Assembly (NCBI GenBank): GCA_029204225.1
Contig: CM055109.1
Coordinates: 6,545,982-6,609,981, forward strand
Direction of reading: 5' to 3'
Source: Diphasiastrum complanatum
Taxonomy: Eukaryota; Streptophyta; Lycopodiopsida; Lycopodiales; Lycopodiaceae
DNA: 64,000 bases
Shown: positions 59,428 through 64,000 of the stretch, piece after piece
Layout of the letters: each line of letters opens with the position of its first letter
Numbering within the stretch: the stretch's first letter is position 1
Translations under genes and position numbers: made by a program
Notes under the pieces: generated by a model
Told to the model about the DNA's origin: nothing
Databases searched by the model: none
Seen by the model: the letters and a program-made list of their open reading frames with translations, nothing else

Positions 59428-60539
59428 TTGAAAATTCACTGGTATCTTGATTCTGTAGCTACGTCCCATATGACAAATAATTGTGATGCCTTCATGACCT
59501 ATCAGATGCTCAGTGGTAAGGAGATCATGATGGGGGATAAAGGTGTGATTGATGCGATAGGGAGAGGCTCCATTCGCATATGGCTTGGGCAAGACAGGAG
59601 TGTGAACCTGTGCGACGTCCTACATGTTCCTAATTTAGCCAAGAACCTGTTGTCGGTAGCCAGACTTACAGATACTGGATATCATGTGTTGTTCGAAAAA
59701 GAAGGGTGCAACATTCAGATGGATAACGGACCAATCGACATTGAATTCAGGACAAGAGGTTTGTATTAGCTACAAGGAGGAGTTGACGAAAGATCTATGG
59801 CATGTCTGACGGTGGACTCCAACAAAACCAACAATCTTCGGCACAGGCGCATGGGGCATCTTGGATGCAAGAGTCTCTAGACCTTGGCGAATGACGAGAC
59901 GCTGAGGGGGTTTGATTACGATGTCAAGGAGGGGATTGACAAATGTGATGTGATCTGGAAGACCCAGGCAACAATCATTGGCAAGCAGCCAAAAGAGTTC
60001 TGCGATACTTGAAGGGAGCCATTGGACTTGGCTTGGAATACAGGTTTCCTTTTGAAAACATTGAGGGGTTTGTCGACTCTGACTGGGCAAGTGACATAGA
60101 TGACAGGAAATCCACCTGTAGGTTCGTCTTCATGATGGGCGGAGGAGCTATAAGCTAGGCAAGCAATAAGCAAAAATCTGTGGCTCTCTCCTCAACTGAA
60201 GCGGAACTAATGGGGATATGTCATAGTGCTAGGGAGTATGTTTGGATCAAGATTTTATGTCACGAGATAGGCATCTCAACAAAAGGAATGAAGATCTTCA
60301 ACGACAACCAGGGCAACATCTTCATATGCAAGAATGGAGGTTTGCACAAACGAAGCAAACACATTGACATCCAGCACCACATTGTCAAAGATTCGGTACA
60401 AAGTCAGAAGATGGTGCTGAAGTTCTATCCCACCAAAGTGATGACTGCAAACATAATGACCAAACCTCTATCAAAGGATAGATTTGTATGCTTAAGGAAT
60501 GCCATGGGAATGAAGAGCATCATTAGAGAAGACGGATAG
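59428..60539 (+). pseudogene. Copia-1 related remnant, third copy: protease plus RNase H
   Basis: 59428-59769 is the protease region (WYLDSVATSHMTNN, where the usual DSG/DTG reads DSV) with DVLHVPNLAKNLLSVARLTD, followed by LRHRRMGHLG of pre-integrase. Near 59960 it jumps to the end of RT and then RNase H: KRVLRYLKGAIGLGLEY, GFVDSDWASDIDDRKST, then a stop, and SVALSSTEAELMGICHSARE and NIMTKPLSKDRFVCLRNAMG. Integrase and RT are deleted. It therefore retains the RNase H that the two arm copies lost. Confidence 0.88.
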
Positions 60540-60554
60540 CATTGAGATGGGGAT

Positions 60555-60918
60555 TGTTGGTGTCCATGTCACATGACACCAACGGTCACTGCTAACCGTC
60601 TTCAGTCACATGGCTCATCGTGAATGTATCTCTCATGTATCTAGAATACATAGGATTAGCCAAAGTTTTCTTGGCATGCTTGATGCCACGTTAGATAGGT
60701 GTGAATACGATAGTCATCATATTGCACATTATATAGAATCTTGGCATGACACTAGCATGCTGATATATGTACATGCTTCGTGAGGCTATGATCACGCTTT
60801 TGGTAATCAAGATATCGCTTTTGTATGTGTGTGTGATTTGCTTTATGATTGATCAATTGAGTGTTCGTAGATTCTGCCTTTTATGCTGTCATCTTCCTCG
60901 CTGTGATTCATTCTAACA
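60555..60918 (+). repeat. Copia-1 3' LTR, third copy
   Basis: TGTTGG to CTAACA, 364 bp, after the same GAGATGGGGA purine tract. It lacks about 46 bp of internal GTGTGAATAC-type repetition found in the arm LTRs. Confidence 0.85.
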
Positions 60919-60933
60919 CTCTTCATATCTAGT

Positions 60934-62555
60934 ACAAATTTCACAAGAATTGAGACTATGCCTATTATAGAGGCATGTACTATACAATCTGCAATAATTT
61001 ACTCACAAAGAGATCAATAATTTAAATCTGTTTTAGACTTATTGTGCCTTATCTGCCTATTCTGTTCCCCTTTGCATGCAGGGTGATCACACAGGTTTCT
61101 GAGATTTTCTAACTTCTATGGAATAGTACATGCAGATAGATTCCTTTCGTCTCACATTTGCATAATGAAACAAGCAAAACCATTGGCGCACTACCTGCAA
61201 TTGTGTCAAAAGGTCATGTGATATAATAAGAGCTGATGTACTGATCTTTCGAGACTGACGTGGCTTGCTGCAGTGAAAGGGATCAGCATTTTTTATCTTG
61301 TTCTGTTTTATTTCTTATCTGGCTCGATCAACAATTTCTACGTCAGCGCCCAGACGCTGTCTTCTATGTTTTGCCAGCTCCCAAAGCTCCCTCGCTTCCG
61401 TGTGAAAAAAGTGCTCTCTTGCAGCATGTGGTCACTCTTTGGAAGGACTAGCGATTGAGATGTCATACTTGCTCTTTCCTAGAATATCATGGATAATGGT
61501 CTTTGCAGCTTTGGGATTGTGTGTATGCGTTGTCTTGGGAAATGTGTATGGGATTTGGTCGGGAAAATGCCAACAAGTTGATCATGACTGATGGATTCCC
61601 GCAGTCCGCATGCAGACCGAACATTATTTCGTGGAATATTTGTGTAGATTGTACACAGCCAGCTGCTAGAAACTGGCATTCGCCGGGCTTGGATAAAGAT
61701 ATATAATTATACTTGAGCTGTCCCTTAGCAGCAGCCAGGTCAGCACCACCGCCTCCGGGGCTTACTGCAGTCTGGATGAGTATGTACATAGTTGAGCTGT
61801 TCCGAGCACTACCAGCTCTGATGCTTAATCTTGTGTGTTTGGGTCCTATCTCTCTCTCTCTCTTAAATGAGGGAAATGCTATATGCGATCGTATGAGAGA
61901 GTGCAGATGAGTAGCTCAGTCTCATTTTGGATTCTGACCCTTAACACCACATCAGGCTGAAATTTTTGCCAGCTAAAGTGCAACAATCTTAAGAGCTTCA
62001 CGAACAGTGCACATATTTTCAACTGTCGGTGAACTCCGCTTGCAAAATTATTGTGTGTACTGTTCAGGAAGCCGGTATAATTCACGTGCTTACACTTGAA
62101 GACTTTAGCTGCATCAGTTCGGATTGCCACTCAAAAATGTTTGGAGCTAAGTTTGTTATCTGAGTGTTTTTCATGGGATGGTTCAGATTGAGTGCATAAG
62201 GTTTTTCTCCGATTTTGTTCATGGGTACTGTGATCGTGAACACGCTTGGCATTTGCAAGATGTAATGCACGTAAAAGGCTAAGCAAACTCAAAATTTGTG
62301 ATTGTCTTAGATTTGAAAGGTAACTTCAAAAAGTCAAATGTCATGATATTTTAAAATTATTGAAGTAAATTAAAACATGGATATATGTACATAAGTGGTT
62401 GAAAGGTTCATACCTATTTTATTTGAAAGGTCTTGAAGTCTCTACGTTGGTTCGCTCGTTGGCTCAGCCTTTTAGATGTATCTCATGCAACTAATGAATC
62501 AGTCACAAGACAAAGGATAGAATGCAACTATTGAATCAGTCACAAGACAGAGGAT

Positions 62556-62592
<37 letters not shown>

Positions 62593-62850
62593 AAACAAAA
62601 AAATGGTTGTTGTGAAGGCCTTGGTTGGGTTGATAGTCTCCGTTGGGCTGACTGTGTGTATCAAGATAAGTTAACAATAATAAAGTAACAACCTACTGAT
62701 TTTTTCACAGTGTGTTTTGGTGAAACCTTAAAAGGCACAATAGTACACCTGAATTTATTATTCCAAGAATTGATGGAGTAATAAATGTGTAATGTACTAT
62801 TATTATTTTTAGACATTCGTAAGTGCACATTACACTTTGTAATTTTAGAA
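60934..62850 (+). repeat. Repeat A, copy 6
   Basis: Direct-orientation relative of 5605-7600. It shares with copy 5, against copy 2, the 35-bp tandem duplication (about 62490-62555), GTGTATGGG near 61545, GCCAACAAG near 61570 and GCACGTAAAAGG near 62265. CACTACC is at 61189. A (GA)n tract is at about 62562-62590, after which part of the 3' region is deleted. Confidence 0.83.
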
Positions 62851-62984
62851 TCTGAATGGTCCGGGTGAAAGACCACTTGTAATTGATTGATGTTACCATA
62901 AACATCGACTCATAATTAATATCTATGTTACAATTGCTTGGATATACACACATACAATTTTTGTGTTCAAAATGAATTGATTGA

Positions 62985-64000
62985 CGACTTGAACACATAT
63001 ATATGTACCTGTTCACATTGTTCAAGAAAGACAAATGCATCACATTGATATGTCCAAAGCTTGGTGGAGTCAACGGCAAGATAACCACTCTCATTGTTCA
63101 AAATCTGTGAAAAACTTTAATTGGTCAGTTGTAAGTGTAACTTCTCTCACATATTCGGGCTGATGCTAGGCTGTTGTTTACCGTTGTAACTTTACACCAT
63201 TTTACATGAAATATGAAAAAGCTGATTTGCCTAAATCCAATTTCCAAAATGTCATTGATTGTCCCATAATAATCAAGTTGAGAAGAGAGTAGATTGGTGT
63301 CAGCCATGCTTGCTCAACTCTCTTGAGTAAGATTTGCTATGACTCCACAGTCATATGTATTTCTAGTTTTATCAATGCGCTTCATACAAAAATGTCATCC
63401 ATGCTTCCTCAATGCATTGTATTTCTTGTATAGCACGAGAAAGAACAATTTAGTGAATTAAAAAAATCTTGATTCATGACATCATCAGCCAAGCTATATC
63501 GACTACATCGATATCAATCAAATACATAAAACTAGTTAAACATGTGAACGATTTATAGAGCTTACATGAAAATCGCACCCCCTCCAAATTCCCGCTGTCT
63601 TTTTGTTACATCCTTGTTCTTTGCTATGACTTGTCTAAGGGCATCATGTAGTCAACCAAGCATCATATCCTTGGGTAGAAGAGCAAGGTCATGCATGTAT
63701 GGTTGTCTTCTATGCCCTCTCTTGAATGTGGCTCGAGTGGTTGTCCTATGAGCTTTGGCCTCTTCATATCTCAAAATCCACTTTTGCAATTTTGCACTAT
63801 TAAAAATGCAAAACTCATTCGCCTTCTCTTTGAAGGATTCAATCATTTTCTTAATCCCTCCTTGAGGTGCCTCCCCAACAACACGTTCACCATCCTTATT
63901 ATCCCAAAGACGAGGAATCAAATGATTGCTATGAGCACGGAACTTTGTGATATAAACCATGGATCCTTGCACTAGCCACTCTTCTACTGTGCTCAGGCCT
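62985..64000 (-). pseudogene. CACTA transposase fragment, third copy, cut by window end
   Basis: From 63972 leftwards: DUF4218-like GSMVYITKFRAHSNHLIPRL, then VVGEAPQGGIKKMIES read through without the stop seen in both arm copies, and KLQKWILRYEEAKAHR. Then DUF4216-like LDYYGTINDILEIGFRQISF at about 63280-63190 and WTYQCDAFVFLEQCEQV at about 63060-63010. The N-terminal catalytic part would lie beyond 64000. Confidence 0.8.

Noticed and set aside
61260-61458. Open frames in repeat A reading MKGISIFYLVLFYF and MACCSERDQHF as small secreted proteins
   Set aside because: They start at GTG rather than ATG, sit in a non-coding repeat, overlap other frames and are not preserved in the second repeat A subfamily.

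Overview
This looks like nuclear DNA of a land plant, almost certainly a repeat-rich flowering plant. The evidence is: Ty1/copia and Ty3/gypsy (chromovirus) retrotransposon fragments, two copia 5' ends with initiator-tRNA-Met primer-binding sites, plant-type CACTA (En/Spm) transposase fragments (DUF4216/DUF4218-like), GT-AG introns, long (TC)n tracts, and debris of two plant genes (RTE1-like and filament-like plant protein). I found no intact host gene, no tRNA or rRNA gene and no CRISPR array. Nearly every coding trace is broken by stops, frameshifts or deletions. The species cannot be named from this sequence.

The dominant structure is a giant inverted duplication. Left arm 1835-31639 and right arm 37522-59344 carry the same elements in mirror order, around a 5.9-kb spacer (31640-37521). 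From the outside in, each arm holds: an uncharacterised gene X; copia-1 and its LTR; repeat A; a CACTA transposase fragment; copia-2; an uncharacterised gene Y; copia-5; LTR-like repeat B; a degenerate GTTGCCTCA-rich tract; another repeat A; a gypsy element with gag and integrase pointing apart; and a copia-3 LTR with RNase H end. In one hand-aligned 250-base stretch the arms differ by about 3%. They also differ by many reciprocal indels, the largest being 7.6 kb (13171-20730) present only on the left.

Beyond the right arm, 59428-64000 carries a third copy of the copia-1 / LTR / repeat A / CACTA block, in the same orientation as the left arm. It shares several differences with the right-arm copy and not with the left. 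Repeat A occurs six times at near full length plus one fragment, and has no recognisable function.

The left-only segment contains a second diverged gene X, an RTE1-like first-exon pseudogene, a foldback repeat abutting it, a 106-bp (TC)n tract and LTR debris. The spacer contains a fragment resembling filament-like plant protein, a (TC)n tract, a copia-3 5' LTR with primer-binding site and gag-protease-integrase remains, a copia-4 RT/RNase H fragment in the opposite direction, and a second partial copia-3 integrase.

The most plausible histories are an ancient inverted segmental duplication that then decayed independently in each arm, or two diverged haplotypes joined head to head in the assembly. 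The sequence alone cannot fully separate these.
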